A DNA stretch of 22,629 bases from an uncultured Candidatus Saccharibacteria bacterium (GCA_948851665.1 CAQOWG010000013.1:1-22629), one strand, 5' to 3'. Shown: positions 13,460 through 21,277, counted from the first letter of the stretch. Notes: a model not told the origin generated them from the sequence alone. A program made the numbers and translations.

Positions 13460-15001
13460 ATGCACAAAAATTATAAAGGCGTTAAATGCGTACTTATTGC
13501 CAGAGTGTCCGAAGAAGGTCAGCGAAAGGCTCTACCAGCTCAAAAACGAAACTTAGTGGAATACGCCAATAAGCTCGATTTAGACGTGGACATTGAAAAA
13601 GATTATTACGAATTTGATGAAACAGCTTTCAAAAGTGATGAACGAGACCAGTTTCATGAACTCGCACATAAAATTAGCAATTTGACTGAATTTCGTATTA
13701 TAGCATTTGATAAAGTTGACCGTTTTACTCGTGATTATTCCGATGAAGCAGTCAAAAACTTTAGAAAGCTCGTAAAAGCTGGTAAAATTGAACTTCATTT
13801 TGTTTCCGAAGGGCTTATTATTCATAAAAATTCACCTGCAAGCGATTGGACAAGGCTAGGAATGAGTATGGTAATGAGTGAAAATTACTCGGCTTGTGTG
13901 TCTGACAATATTAAACGGTGGCAAAAGAACGCCGTTAAAGTTGGTAAATACCCAGGAAAGGTACCGATTGGATATCTTAATGTCACTACTGGGTATGATG
14001 CTCGTGGTGACAAAATTACGGACGTCATCGTGGATAAAGACCGAGCACCATACATCAAGAGAGCCTATGAACTAAGGTTGCAAGGATACTCGGTTAAAGC
14101 GATTACGCTACAGTTAAAGAAAGACGGTTTTACAAACCCAAAGACAATGCGACCGTTACCTCCAAGCTCCATTGACGTAATACTGAAAAATCCTTTTTAT
14201 ATTGGGAAAGCCAAATGGGGAGACTACAATTACCAACATTGCTATCCGCCGATTATCGACTCTAGGTTATTTGAGGCGGTACAGAGAATAAACAATGAAA
14301 ACGCAAAAGGCAGTTTCGGTGCAGCAAAAACCAGCGTCTGCAAGGTGTATCCACACTCAAAGCTCCTATATTGTGGTGTTTGCGGTGGCATTATGTCACC
14401 ATACACCAAAAAGGGTCACGTTTATCTACGTTGCTCAAAGAGTAAAGCAGAATGTGGTAACTGTGGGGTGTCCGAGGTCGAAGTGGACGAGACGATTACT
14501 GACGTACTTAATCATTTACAAATCACTAATGCAGATGTATCGAGGATTCTCAAGAGGATGAAAGATAAGCATGATAACGAGCAACGATATTTTGCCAACC
14601 AAATTAAGCAGGTTCGTGACGAATATCGTAAACTAGAACGAAAAAAGGACATGGCATACGACGACCGCCTCAATGGCAGTATTACGTTGTCACAATATGA
14701 AAAGATTGCAGCACAATGTGACAAACGGATGACTGAATTGGACGAGCAGGTAGTAGAGTTAGAAGGCGAGGATGGGAGTTTCTTAGTGGATGCTGCGTAT
14801 CTGTTAGAGTTGGCAAAACGTGCATCTGACCTATACAAAAGTTCGAGAAATGAGTTGAAGAATAAATTACTCAAAACTATTTTCTCGAACCTAAAATCGA
14901 CCAACAAAAAAGTCGATTTCTCTCTGTTGAAAGGCATCGACATCTTCTTTTTTGCTCCAAAAACGGAAATCTGGCTCCCCGGACTGGACTCGAACCAGTA
15001 A
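13460..15001 (+). CDS. Large serine recombinase (integrase) ending inside tRNA-Asn
   Basis: 513 aa from ATG 13460 (GAAAGGA 9 nt upstream; the frame is open to 13442). The N-terminal resolvase domain has ARVSEEGQ with catalytic Ser17 and the Arg-rich motif FDKVDRFTRD. A Recombinase domain follows (KVPIGYLNV ... SSIDVILKNPFYIGKAKWG), then a zinc ribbon (LYCGVCGG ... YLRCSKSKAECGNCG) and a coiled coil (about 360-430), the usual order of large serine integrases. It recombines attP of the circular element with attB in the tRNA. The last codons WLPGLDSNQ-stop are antisense to the 3' half of tRNA-Asn. The gene has lost its own 3' end, which is at 6599-6721; the excised form would encode 544 aa. Confidence 0.93.
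   Translation: MHKNYKGVKCVLIARVSEEGQRKALPAQKRNLVEYANKLDLDVDIEKDYYEFDETAFKSDERDQFHELAHKISNLTEFRIIAFDKVDRFTRDYSDEAVKNFRKLVKAGKIELHFVSEGLIIHKNSPASDWTRLGMSMVMSENYSACVSDNIKRWQKNAVKVGKYPGKVPIGYLNVTTGYDARGDKITDVIVDKDRAPYIKRAYELRLQGYSVKAITLQLKKDGFTNPKTMRPLPPSSIDVILKNPFYIGKAKWGDYNYQHCYPPIIDSRLFEAVQRINNENAKGSFGAAKTSVCKVYPHSKLLYCGVCGGIMSPYTKKGHVYLRCSKSKAECGNCGVSEVEVDETITDVLNHLQITNADVSRILKRMKDKHDNEQRYFANQIKQVRDEYRKLERKKDMAYDDRLNGSITLSQYEKIAAQCDKRMTELDEQVVELEGEDGSFLVDAAYLLELAKRASDLYKSSRNELKNKLLKTIFSNLKSTNKKVDFSLLKGIDIFFFAPKTEIWLPGLDSNQ
14972..14980. other. attR core
   Basis: TGGCTCCCC, identical to 6599-6607. On the minus strand it is GGGGAGCCA, the last acceptor bases, discriminator and encoded CCA of tRNA-Asn. 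On the + strand it is codons W505, L506, P507 of the recombinase. Confidence 0.75.
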
Positions 15002-15046
15002 CCTCGAAGTTAACAGCTTCTTGCTCCACCATTGAGCTACCGGGGA
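14972..15046 (-). tRNA. tRNA-Asn(GTT), integration target
   Basis: Acceptor TCCCCGG pairs with CCGGGGA (7 bp), anticodon GTT in CTGTTAACT, T-loop GGTTCGAGTCC, discriminator G at 14975, and CCA encoded at 14972-14974. The tRNA remains intact after integration because the core restores its 3' end. It now lacks a terminator: downstream is the antisense of the recombinase. Confidence 0.95.
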
Positions 15047-15058
15047 TTAACTTCTTCT

Positions 15059-15067
15059 ATTATATCA
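15059..15067 (-). promoter_or_regulatory. Extended -10 of tRNA-Asn
   Basis: TGATATAAT on the minus strand, 12 nt before the mature 5' end; TATTGT 17 nt further up may be the -35. Confidence 0.6.
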
Positions 15068-15106
15068 CATTCCCCACAAAAACAATACCCTTCTTCCTAA
15101 ATTCTC

Positions 15107-15318
15107 AACTACAATCGGATGAATGGCCTCTCCAGTTCCTGCGTACTGGCTACTACCACCGTTCCTACGGCTACCTCGCGCATACGGCGGATGGCAGCTG
15201 GTGGTCTAGCACGGCTGGTGCCGCTACCCACGGGCGCTACTTGTTTACGTGGACCGGCTACGTCGACGCCCAGAATAACGTTTTCCGTGGCAACGGCTTT
15301 GCTCTGCGCTGCGTCCGT
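15107..15318 (+). pseudogene. Orphan FISUMP C-terminal cassette 1
   Basis: In the frame from 15118 the + strand encodes DEWPLQFLRTGYYHRSYGYL, then AHTADGSWWSSTAGAATHGR, YLFTWTGYVDAQNNVF and RGNGFALRCVR, the typical end of a FISUMP/C-type-lectin-like domain. There is no start codon or ribosome site, and no N-terminal part upstream (tRNA-Asn is there). Relative to cassette 2 it has a 4-nt deletion just before GAATGG. The first 57 bases from 15121 are identical to cassette 2, after which the sequences diverge. Frame open to 15372 but similarity ends near 15318, just before the promoter of the next gene. It is a gene fragment or a donor cassette. Confidence 0.75.
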
Positions 15319-15337
15319 ACCATATCACCATTCTCTC

Positions 15338-15366
15338 TTGCCAAAATTCACTCTCCGTGCTATAAT
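15338..15366 (+). promoter_or_regulatory. Promoter of the DUF2726 gene
   Basis: TTGCCA (15338-15343), 17-nt spacer, TATAAT (15361-15366). It rules out ATG 15369 as the start, since that lies before the expected transcription start. Confidence 0.75.
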
Positions 15367-15392
15367 AGATGACAACTACAGGTTTAATTGAT

Positions 15393-16007
15393 ATGGACAT
15401 TGAAGAACTCTTCAGCCCTGATAAAATCTACTTGACTACCGCAGCCATCGCTGTCGTAGCCCTGTTTTTCGTGTCCGTCCTCGCTGGCGTCAGCGTCCGC
15501 CAACGCAGCCAAGGTCTCAAATCACGCGCACGCTATCGTCCTCGAAAACGCCTTATGGAAGGCCCCGAAAAGCTCTGCTTCCAACTTCTAGTCGAACTTT
15601 TTGGCGAGAAATTCTATGTCATCCCCCAAGTTGAAGTCTCTGCTCTCCTCAATCACAAAGTTGGTTCTCAAGACCGCCAAACCGCCAAGCGTTTTATCGA
15701 AAATAAAACCGTTGATTTCGTCCTCTGTAATAAACGTTCCCTCTGTCCCATTTGCGCCGTCAAGCTCGCCGACCCAGCCGACAAACCCGTCAAAAAAGCC
15801 TCTCGTAACCCCCTCGACGTCACCCCTCAAGACCTCAAAAAGTTCTTCAAATCTGCCCATCTCCCCCTCGTCTATCTCACCAAGCCCGAAACCCTCAACC
15901 GTTCCTATCTAATTGATGAATTTTCTAAAGAAGTCTACGAAACCAGCCGCATCGGTCGAGCCCGCAAGAATAGTAAAGATGACAAAAAGACCAAAAACAA
16001 AAAATAA
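15393..16007 (+). CDS. DUF2726-type membrane-anchored protein
   Basis: 204 aa from ATG 15393 (AGG about 11 nt upstream). One transmembrane helix near the N-terminus (YLTTAAIAVVALFFVSVLAGV) is followed by a basic stretch and a DUF2726-like domain: LMEGPEKLCFQLLVELFG, VIPQVEVSALLNHK, FIENKTVDFVLCNKR. DUF2726 shares the fold of restriction-like nucleases; the E-x(n)-D-F core (Glu in EKLCF, Asp in VDFVLC) is visible. A C-x5-C-x2-C cluster (CNKRSLCPIC) could bind metal. The tail is Lys-rich. In most CPR genomes such proteins are of unknown role. Codon use is C-rich like the host, so it is not part of the island. Confidence 0.8.
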   Translation: MDIEELFSPDKIYLTTAAIAVVALFFVSVLAGVSVRQRSQGLKSRARYRPRKRLMEGPEKLCFQLLVELFGEKFYVIPQVEVSALLNHKVGSQDRQTAKRFIENKTVDFVLCNKRSLCPICAVKLADPADKPVKKASRNPLDVTPQDLKKFFKSAHLPLVYLTKPETLNRSYLIDEFSKEVYETSRIGRARKNSKDDKKTKNKK

Positions 16008-16022
16008 ATAAAACCTCATCAT

Positions 16023-16053
16023 GTAAAACACCCCCATCAAGGGGGTGTTTTAC
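16023..16053. terminator. Bidirectional terminator between DUF2726 gene and rpsA
   Basis: Perfect 13-bp stem GTAAAACACCCCC with its complement around a 5-nt loop ATCAA; A/T-rich ends give a T run on both strands. It serves the convergent genes on both sides. Confidence 0.9.
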
Positions 16054-16068
16054 TTATCCAAAGCTAAA

Positions 16069-17133
16069 CTACTTTGCAATCGTTAAGCTAATCTTACGAC
16101 CATCCTTGTCAATGTCTAAGACTTTGAATTTCTTACGCTCGTTCAGAGTGAAAACCTTCTCTGGATCCACACCATTACCCCCGCCCAGCTCAGAAACATG
16201 CACCAGGGCTTCGACCGCCGGAGAAATCTGCACAAATGCACCAAATGGTGTAATTCGCGTAATCGTTCCCTCGACTTCGTCACCTTTCTTCAAGTTTTCG
16301 ACCTCTGATAGCCATGGATCTTGGGTCAACTGCTTCATCGAAAGGCTAAGGCGTTCCTTGTCAATCGTGATGATTTTTGCCTCTACTGTTTCGCCAACTT
16401 TTACATAATCAGATGGGTTATTCACACGTTCCCAAGAGATCTCCGAGATATGAATCAAACCTTCTACGCCATCAACGTTCACAAAAGCACCGAAGTCGAC
16501 AACACCAGTCACTACGCCTTTCACGACGTCACCGACATGCAATTCAGCAAAACGCTCTGCCAAACCATCTTTCACGGCTTCTTTCTCTGAGAAAATCAAC
16601 TTGTTATCTTTGCGGTTCGCATCCAAGATACGCACTTTCATTGGTTTGCCAACCAAAGAATTAAGGCGTTGCAAGATCTCATCTTTATCCGCCGAACCAA
16701 CCCGCGGGTAATGCTCCGCCGAAAGCTGAGAAACCGGCAAGAAACCTCGAATCCCCTCATATTCTGCCAAGAGACCACCGCGATTTGCATCAAACGGCGT
16801 CACCTCAATTACCTCGGTATTGTCAATACGAGCCTGAATCTCGTCCCAGCCCTTCTCTTTAGCAGCCTTACGCAGTGACAATAGCACTGAGCCATCGCCC
16901 ATCTCTGCCTCAATCACTGAAGCGGTCACCTCGTCGCCCACATTCAAGTTCCGTGCAAACGACACCTCACGGCGCGGTACCATACCAATCCCCCGTGCTC
17001 CAAGATCAATCAAGATCTCGTGCTTCTTGAGCGAAAGCACCTTACCCGTCACAGTTTCACCCGCAACAACCGGCTTGACGCTCTCCTCTGAGCTTGCAAG
17101 TAGCTCATCCATCGTTAATTTGGCTTTTGCCAT
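16069..17133 (-). CDS. rpsA: 30S ribosomal protein S1
   Basis: 354 aa with four S1 (OB-fold) repeats: about 20-90 (GETVTGKVLSLKKHEILIDL), 105-185 (the most divergent, RGGLLAEYEGIRGFLPVSQL), 200-270 (GDVVKGVVTGVVDFGAFVNV ... GLIHISEIS), and 285-354 (GDEVEGTITRITPFGAFVQI). S1 binds mRNA and helps load it on the 30S subunit. Escherichia coli S1 has six repeats (557 aa); the four-repeat form is common in Gram-positive and CPR bacteria. Start ATG 17133 has AAGGA about 12 nt upstream. The 5' leader contains a 9-bp hairpin that could be involved in autoregulation. Confidence 0.93.
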   Translation of the reverse strand: MAKAKLTMDELLASSEESVKPVVAGETVTGKVLSLKKHEILIDLGARGIGMVPRREVSFARNLNVGDEVTASVIEAEMGDGSVLLSLRKAAKEKGWDEIQARIDNTEVIEVTPFDANRGGLLAEYEGIRGFLPVSQLSAEHYPRVGSADKDEILQRLNSLVGKPMKVRILDANRKDNKLIFSEKEAVKDGLAERFAELHVGDVVKGVVTGVVDFGAFVNVDGVEGLIHISEISWERVNNPSDYVKVGETVEAKIITIDKERLSLSMKQLTQDPWLSEVENLKKGDEVEGTITRITPFGAFVQISPAVEALVHVSELGGGNGVDPEKVFTLNERKKFKVLDIDKDGRKISLTIAK

Positions 17134-17158
17134 ATAAATTTATTATCCTTTCTTCAGA

Positions 17159-17202
17159 CTCGTTCAACAAAACCAATCCCCCTATCGATTTTCTTGAACG
17201 AG
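17159..17202 (-). promoter_or_regulatory. Hairpin in the rpsA leader
   Basis: CTCGTTCAA (17159-17167) and TTGAACGAG (17194-17202) are perfect complements around 26 nt. It lies between the promoter and the start codon, with no T run on the outgoing side, so it is more likely regulatory than a terminator. Confidence 0.45.
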
Positions 17203-17218
17203 CCCAAAAACTTCTTCT

Positions 17219-17247
17219 ATTATATCAAACTTTAGGCGCTCTGTCTA
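17219..17247 (-). promoter_or_regulatory. Promoter of rpsA
   Basis: TAGACA (17242-17247), 17-nt spacer, TATAAT (17219-17224) on the minus strand, within an extended -10 TGATATAAT. The hexamers fall just in front of the 3' end of the upstream surface-protein gene. Confidence 0.7.
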
Positions 17248-17248
17248 G

Positions 17249-20200
17249 TTATCGACGTCGATTGCGAATCATTGACCCGCCTGTGTACAGTGCCAAAGTT
17301 ACTCCGACCCCAACAATCAACCACCATACCTGGAACTGCAAACCCGCATGTGGCAATTCCGATGCATTCTGCTCTTTGCTACCCACTTGCTCACCCTTCG
17401 GTTCTTGCGGCAATATATTGCCGTTATTGTTACTGCCATTGTCGTCGTTCCCCTCCCCATCATCTGGTTGTTCTGGGTCTTCGGGCGTACCCGGCCGTTC
17501 ATTGTTATCAGGTTGTTCAGGATCGCTTGGTTTACCTGGTCCGTCCCCGCTCGGTTCGTCCGAATCACCAGGGTTACTCGGTTGCTCTGGCTCACTCGGC
17601 TGCTCTGAATCGTCAGAACCCCCCGGTTCACTCGGCTGTTCCGGCCGTTCTGGCTCCTCTGGTTCCACAACATATGTCCCATCCTTATAGAAGTTCAACA
17701 TTCTTCCAGCGATAAAACTTCCTCCACCCGCCGAAGACGTTCTCGTCCCCACAATCTTTACATACCTAATCGGCCTCTCAAGACCGCTAATCTCTACTGT
17801 CTTCACTGATTCGTTATTCGCCCAATTACTAATCTGCGCAATTTCAAAGAAGTTCTCTCCATCTTCGCTCCCTAAAACTTTCCCGTCCAAAATTTTACCA
17901 TTACCACCGCCTGCTGGCACGTATTCAATCGCTGTCAACATCACCGGTTCATCAAATCGCACCGTAATCCATTTGTCTCGATCCGTTCCATTCCAAGCCG
18001 AATGCCAACGCGTATTATAATTCCCGTCAATCGTATTTGCTGCTTGCCCGCCTTGGCTCGTTGCCTCCGTCGAAACCCCCGCAATCGCCAAATGATCCAC
18101 TGTAATATATGTCTTCTTTTCATCTATCACATCAGTTGTAAAAGTATATGTACTGTGTTCGCTTGCCATTTTCGTCCCAGTCGCCCCGTTACGCACTTGT
18201 ACCGTTTTATCACCAGTCAAATCCAGCGTCGCCACTGCGTATGAAGTCCACGGCCCACTTTCACCAAACCGCCATTCCGCATTCACGCTCACCCCCACTA
18301 CTCGATTCTCCAAGTCATTTGCGTACAAATTCGATGGCGCATCCTGCGCTACAATATCAATTGCATAGCTATCATCTTCTCTCTGTCCATTCCCATCATA
18401 TTCATACGCGCTACCGCACTTTGTACCCACAACACAGATCACAATATCATCTTCCACGTTCACTTTTGCTATCTCATCCGACTCCAATTCCCATTCACGG
18501 ACCGAAACTGGATCTGACCAAGTTCTTTTCCCGTCAATACTGTATTGCCAAGTCGTCGTAGTAGACTCCGTAAAATACCTCTCCGCCATTACGATCCGGT
18601 TCGCCTTTTCCCCATCAAATGAGAATTTTGCCATCGAAAGATCATTATTGTTCAAAAGATAGTTTGCCATTGTCCGCGTAATATCTGACTGCAGAACCAT
18701 GTCTTCCGTTGCCGTTTTAGCCGTATTCAAAGCCTCCCGCTGTGCGTGATAAAAACCCGCCTGCCCGACTGAACTCGTAATCCGTGGCTTAATCAAATTC
18801 ATCAAATCCCACATTGGTAGCGGATAGTATTTCAACGCTTCTGCTAATTCTTCCACCAAGCGCACAAAATCCGCCTCTGTCTTACTCGCATTACTATTAT
18901 AAAGTTGAATTAAGCCATACCAGGCATCCATATTGATATTTTGATAACTAAGCGCTCTACGGTACACCTCCTCCTGCTTGTTATAATTCCCGTTATAAAC
19001 ATCCAGGAGTAGCAGTGTCTCCTCCGCCTTCACCAAATTATCCACATCATTCAACGCCGCCTGTGCGTATGGCACATAGCTTACTTGATAATAACTATCC
19101 CAGCTGTTCGATCCCCAACCCAACGGCAACCGCTCGCCTTTCTCCGATCTAGTCCAACCAGAAATATTATTCCCAATTCCCCATTTCCCCCTTCCGCTAT
19201 CATCCTGGACGTAGTATAAGTACGCCGCATGTCCTGGCTGGCCAATTACCGACGCCGGATAGCCCCAAGTATTCCAGATATTCGTCCCAGTTTTCGACAA
19301 ACCGCCACACACCGAACCTTCTTCAAACACTATCCAAAGTTTTGGCTTGCCAGCTACGCCATATTCAACGTTATACTCCGCTAGATTATATTTCTCATCC
19401 CACTTCGCTCGATTTTCTTCACTGTAATACTGCTCTGAGCCGTATTTATAACCAAAAGTGTACCTAATATAATGATATGGGTCGCTACTTTTTTCCTTCT
19501 TACTGTAATAATTCAACCAATTCACTTCGTCATCCGTCGTCATCGTGTCTAGCACCCAGCGCATTTCCTCAATTTCCAGCGACTCAAACACCTTACGATC
19601 TAGCCGCCCCTCTTCATGCAACATCTTGAACACCTCATAACGTTTCACTGGATCCGAATACTGCCCACCTCCTATCCATGATGTCACCGACCCAGAATAT
19701 ACCAAAGCCTCAGAGATCATCATCCGCGCATAGAGGTCACTCAACCTAACGCCGTTCTCCGTTACTGTATTATTCGCAAGATCCGCCCGATACACCTCAT
19801 ACAACCGCGCTAGCACATCCAACGAATTTCGATAATTGTTCCCAACTGGCGCTCCGCCCATAATATACCATCGCAAAATATCTAGATTATCATACAACCA
19901 CTCCAAAGTCTGTCGTTTTGTCTCGCTCTCTCGCACAAACTGCGTCAATGTATATTGCCCCACCTTCTTAATTAAACTTCGCCTCAATAGCGCTTGCTCA
20001 TACTCACTATTCGTACCCGGATCAATCATCCCCATCTGTTGAAAATAGGCATCAAAATCACTGGCCGCTGGTACTACCGAGGCATTATACCCCTCTTTTA
20101 CCAGTCGTGCATCACCCCATACTGCATGATCATTGCCATTACTGCCATTTGCATCCGCCTGCAAACGCAAATACTTATATGGCTTGATATTCACCTTTAC

Positions 20201-20731
20201 AAAATCCGCATTTGTCCCCGGTCGAGTTACCTTTGATTCTTCATTATACAGCACGTCCCACTTCGTACCATCAGTTGAACCATACACCCAAAAAATCACG
20301 CCGTTGCTACTACTAGCCGCCGTAGTGTTTAACCCCGCATACGCCGTCAAATAATCATACTCGCCCTCAATCCCCACCTCTTCCAAATTGTAATAAACAT
20401 TCGAGCTAGCATGCGCCCAAATCCCCTTGTCAAAAGTAATCACGTTCCCTTCATAACGCTCAGTAATTTTTCCACCACTACTTGTTTGATCAAACAATAA
20501 TGACCCCCAACCCACGCTTGATTGGTGCGTGGTATCCAGTGCTAGATCCGATAAATAGACGTACTTACTTGTGTCATCCACCAAGTCGAAATTCGCTTTC
20601 GGTAACTCTGCCGTCAATGCTTCTACCTGCAAAGCTCGAAAAAACGACCCTGATAGCCAAACCAGCCCCGCCGCTACTGCCACCAGTATCACTGTCCTCA
20701 AAGGTAATCTTGGTTTCAACACGTGACGCAT
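17249..20731 (-). CDS. Cell-wall-anchored protein with NPCBM, transglutaminase-like and F5/8C regions
   Basis: 1160 aa. N-terminal signal peptide or anchor (LRTVILVAVAAGLVWLSGSFF, 11-31). Residues 50-215 resemble an NPCBM carbohydrate-binding module (LSDLALDTTHQSSVGWGSLL ... GIWAHASSNVYYNL). The middle has a helical region and EEGSVCGGLSKTGTNIWN ... GYPASVIGQPGHAAYLYY, a transglutaminase-like Cys475/His501 arrangement, followed by KWGIGNNISGW. About 870-1015 is a discoidin F5/8 type C domain (GGQAANTIDGNYNTRWHSAW ... IRYVKIVGTRTS). A Pro/Glu/Ser/Asp-rich linker (1020-1120) spans the wall, then LPHAG (about 1127), a hydrophobic helix and RNRRR: a sortase-type signal with Ala in place of Thr. 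Probably displayed on the surface to bind or modify host-cell glycans or wall. The transglutaminase reading rests on the Cys/His motif only. Confidence 0.85.
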   Translation of the reverse strand: MRHVLKPRLPLRTVILVAVAAGLVWLSGSFFRALQVEALTAELPKANFDLVDDTSKYVYLSDLALDTTHQSSVGWGSLLFDQTSSGGKITERYEGNVITFDKGIWAHASSNVYYNLEEVGIEGEYDYLTAYAGLNTTAASSSNGVIFWVYGSTDGTKWDVLYNEESKVTRPGTNADFVKVNIKPYKYLRLQADANGSNGNDHAVWGDARLVKEGYNASVVPAASDFDAYFQQMGMIDPGTNSEYEQALLRRSLIKKVGQYTLTQFVRESETKRQTLEWLYDNLDILRWYIMGGAPVGNNYRNSLDVLARLYEVYRADLANNTVTENGVRLSDLYARMMISEALVYSGSVTSWIGGGQYSDPVKRYEVFKMLHEEGRLDRKVFESLEIEEMRWVLDTMTTDDEVNWLNYYSKKEKSSDPYHYIRYTFGYKYGSEQYYSEENRAKWDEKYNLAEYNVEYGVAGKPKLWIVFEEGSVCGGLSKTGTNIWNTWGYPASVIGQPGHAAYLYYVQDDSGRGKWGIGNNISGWTRSEKGERLPLGWGSNSWDSYYQVSYVPYAQAALNDVDNLVKAEETLLLLDVYNGNYNKQEEVYRRALSYQNINMDAWYGLIQLYNSNASKTEADFVRLVEELAEALKYYPLPMWDLMNLIKPRITSSVGQAGFYHAQREALNTAKTATEDMVLQSDITRTMANYLLNNNDLSMAKFSFDGEKANRIVMAERYFTESTTTTWQYSIDGKRTWSDPVSVREWELESDEIAKVNVEDDIVICVVGTKCGSAYEYDGNGQREDDSYAIDIVAQDAPSNLYANDLENRVVGVSVNAEWRFGESGPWTSYAVATLDLTGDKTVQVRNGATGTKMASEHSTYTFTTDVIDEKKTYITVDHLAIAGVSTEATSQGGQAANTIDGNYNTRWHSAWNGTDRDKWITVRFDEPVMLTAIEYVPAGGGNGKILDGKVLGSEDGENFFEIAQISNWANNESVKTVEISGLERPIRYVKIVGTRTSSAGGGSFIAGRMLNFYKDGTYVVEPEEPERPEQPSEPGGSDDSEQPSEPEQPSNPGDSDEPSGDGPGKPSDPEQPDNNERPGTPEDPEQPDDGEGNDDNGSNNNGNILPQEPKGEQVGSKEQNASELPHAGLQFQVWWLIVGVGVTLALYTGGSMIRNRRR

Positions 20732-20739
20732 TTTCTATA

Positions 20740-20767
20740 ATTATACTCTTTCTTTCTCCGTAGTCAA
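20740..20767 (-). promoter_or_regulatory. Promoter of the 1160-aa gene (leaderless mRNA)
   Basis: TTGACT (20762-20767), 16-nt spacer, TATAAT (20740-20745) on the minus strand. The ATG at 20731 is only 8 nt after the -10, so transcription should start within about three bases of the start codon; there is no room for a Shine-Dalgarno. Confidence 0.7.
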
Positions 20768-20785
20768 CAGATAACCCTCCCCAAT

Positions 20786-21202
20786 CTACCCCTCACAAAA
20801 CGGGCAATGATATACCCCATTTTCTGCCTGGTAGCGCGTCAATCCACACTGTGAACATTTCGACTTCTGATGCAGCCACTCCCGATAACTCTCCAACTCC
20901 TGCTCTACCATCCCTTCGTCATATTCCACCCCATATCGCTCGCATAAGCCCCTCGCCCTCCGCCAAGCCTCACATTCCATTTTTACTCGTTCTAAATCCT
21001 GCCTATAAGTCCGATGCCCCGACAAAGCATGTCCTACCTCGTGCAAAAGCCGCATTGAGTAAATTTTGTACTCAGCATCAACCCCCGTTAGTGGCTCAAA
21101 AACCACCGTCCGCGGCGGCCGAAAAGCAAATTTCCGACCTTGTCTGAATCTTAAATCTGAAAAATCTTTACTCAGCCGCTCCACTAAATTTGCACAATCC
21201 AT
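20786..21202 (-). CDS. Small zinc metallopeptidase with C-terminal zinc ribbon
   Basis: 138 aa from ATG 21202 (the frame extends one codon to a TTG). LLHEVGHALSGH contains HExxH (His54, Glu55, His58), the zinc site of gluzincin-type and ImmA/IrrE-like peptidases. MECEAWRRA downstream could supply the third ligand (Glu). The last 25 residues hold C-x2-C ... C-x2-C (CSQC, CPFC), a small zinc ribbon. Cytoplasmic; no signal peptide. The substrate is unknown; ImmA/IrrE relatives cleave repressors. No repressor partner is adjacent. The -10 TATAAT at 21210-21215 lies 8 nt before the ATG, implying a leaderless mRNA. Confidence 0.75.
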   Translation of the reverse strand: MDCANLVERLSKDFSDLRFRQGRKFAFRPPRTVVFEPLTGVDAEYKIYSMRLLHEVGHALSGHRTYRQDLERVKMECEAWRRARGLCERYGVEYDEGMVEQELESYREWLHQKSKCSQCGLTRYQAENGVYHCPFCEG

Positions 21203-21209
21203 CAAACCA

Positions 21210-21215
21210 ATTATA
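21210..21215 (-). promoter_or_regulatory. -10 box of the metallopeptidase gene
   Basis: TATAAT on the minus strand, 8 nt before ATG 21202. The -35 would fall in the terminator stem of the KGG gene; none is convincing. Confidence 0.5.
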
Positions 21216-21220
21216 CAACA

Positions 21221-21250
21221 AAAAATCGACCGTACCTGGCCGATTTTTTG
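21221..21250 (-). terminator. Terminator of the KGG protein gene
   Basis: Arms AAAAATCGACC and GGCCGATTTTT pair with one mismatch around a short loop; on the minus strand it ends in a T run directly downstream of the KGG stop. Confidence 0.75.
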
Positions 21251-21277
21251 TATTATTAAATATCTAAAAAGATTTTA

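Larger units (their letters stand above)
6599..14980. mobile_element. Integrative plasmid-like element in tRNA-Asn
   Basis: The limits come from a 9-bp core, TGGCTCCCC, at 6599-6607 and 14972-14980. The right copy is the 3' end of tRNA-Asn(GTT). The reading frame of the serine recombinase crosses the right core, and its missing 3' end continues in frame from the left core. The cargo is a restriction-modification operon, a gene II-like Rep with a SpoVG-like gene, membrane and HTH proteins, and the recombinase. Base composition differs from the host: it is less C-skewed and visibly richer in A and G on the + strand. No capsid, terminase large subunit, Zot/pI ATPase or conjugation gene is seen, so a plasmid-like or mobilisable island fits better than a complete phage. 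Confidence 0.85.

Noticed and set aside
6599..14980. Island as a complete filamentous phage (inovirus)
   Set aside because: The Rep is gene II-like, but no Zot/pI ATPase, coat-protein series or minor coat gene is present in 8.4 kb.
15119..15391. Open frame starting MNGLSSSCVLATTTVPTA (also on the minus strand at 22037-22273)
   Set aside because: Both are out of frame with the FISUMP reading (WPLQFLRTGYY...), which gives the recognisable domain end; the shared frame merely reflects shared DNA.
17094..17715. Plus-strand open frames opposite the surface-protein C-terminus
   Set aside because: Their Ser/Gly/Pro repeats are the complement of the Pro/Glu/Ser-rich linker of the real minus-strand protein.
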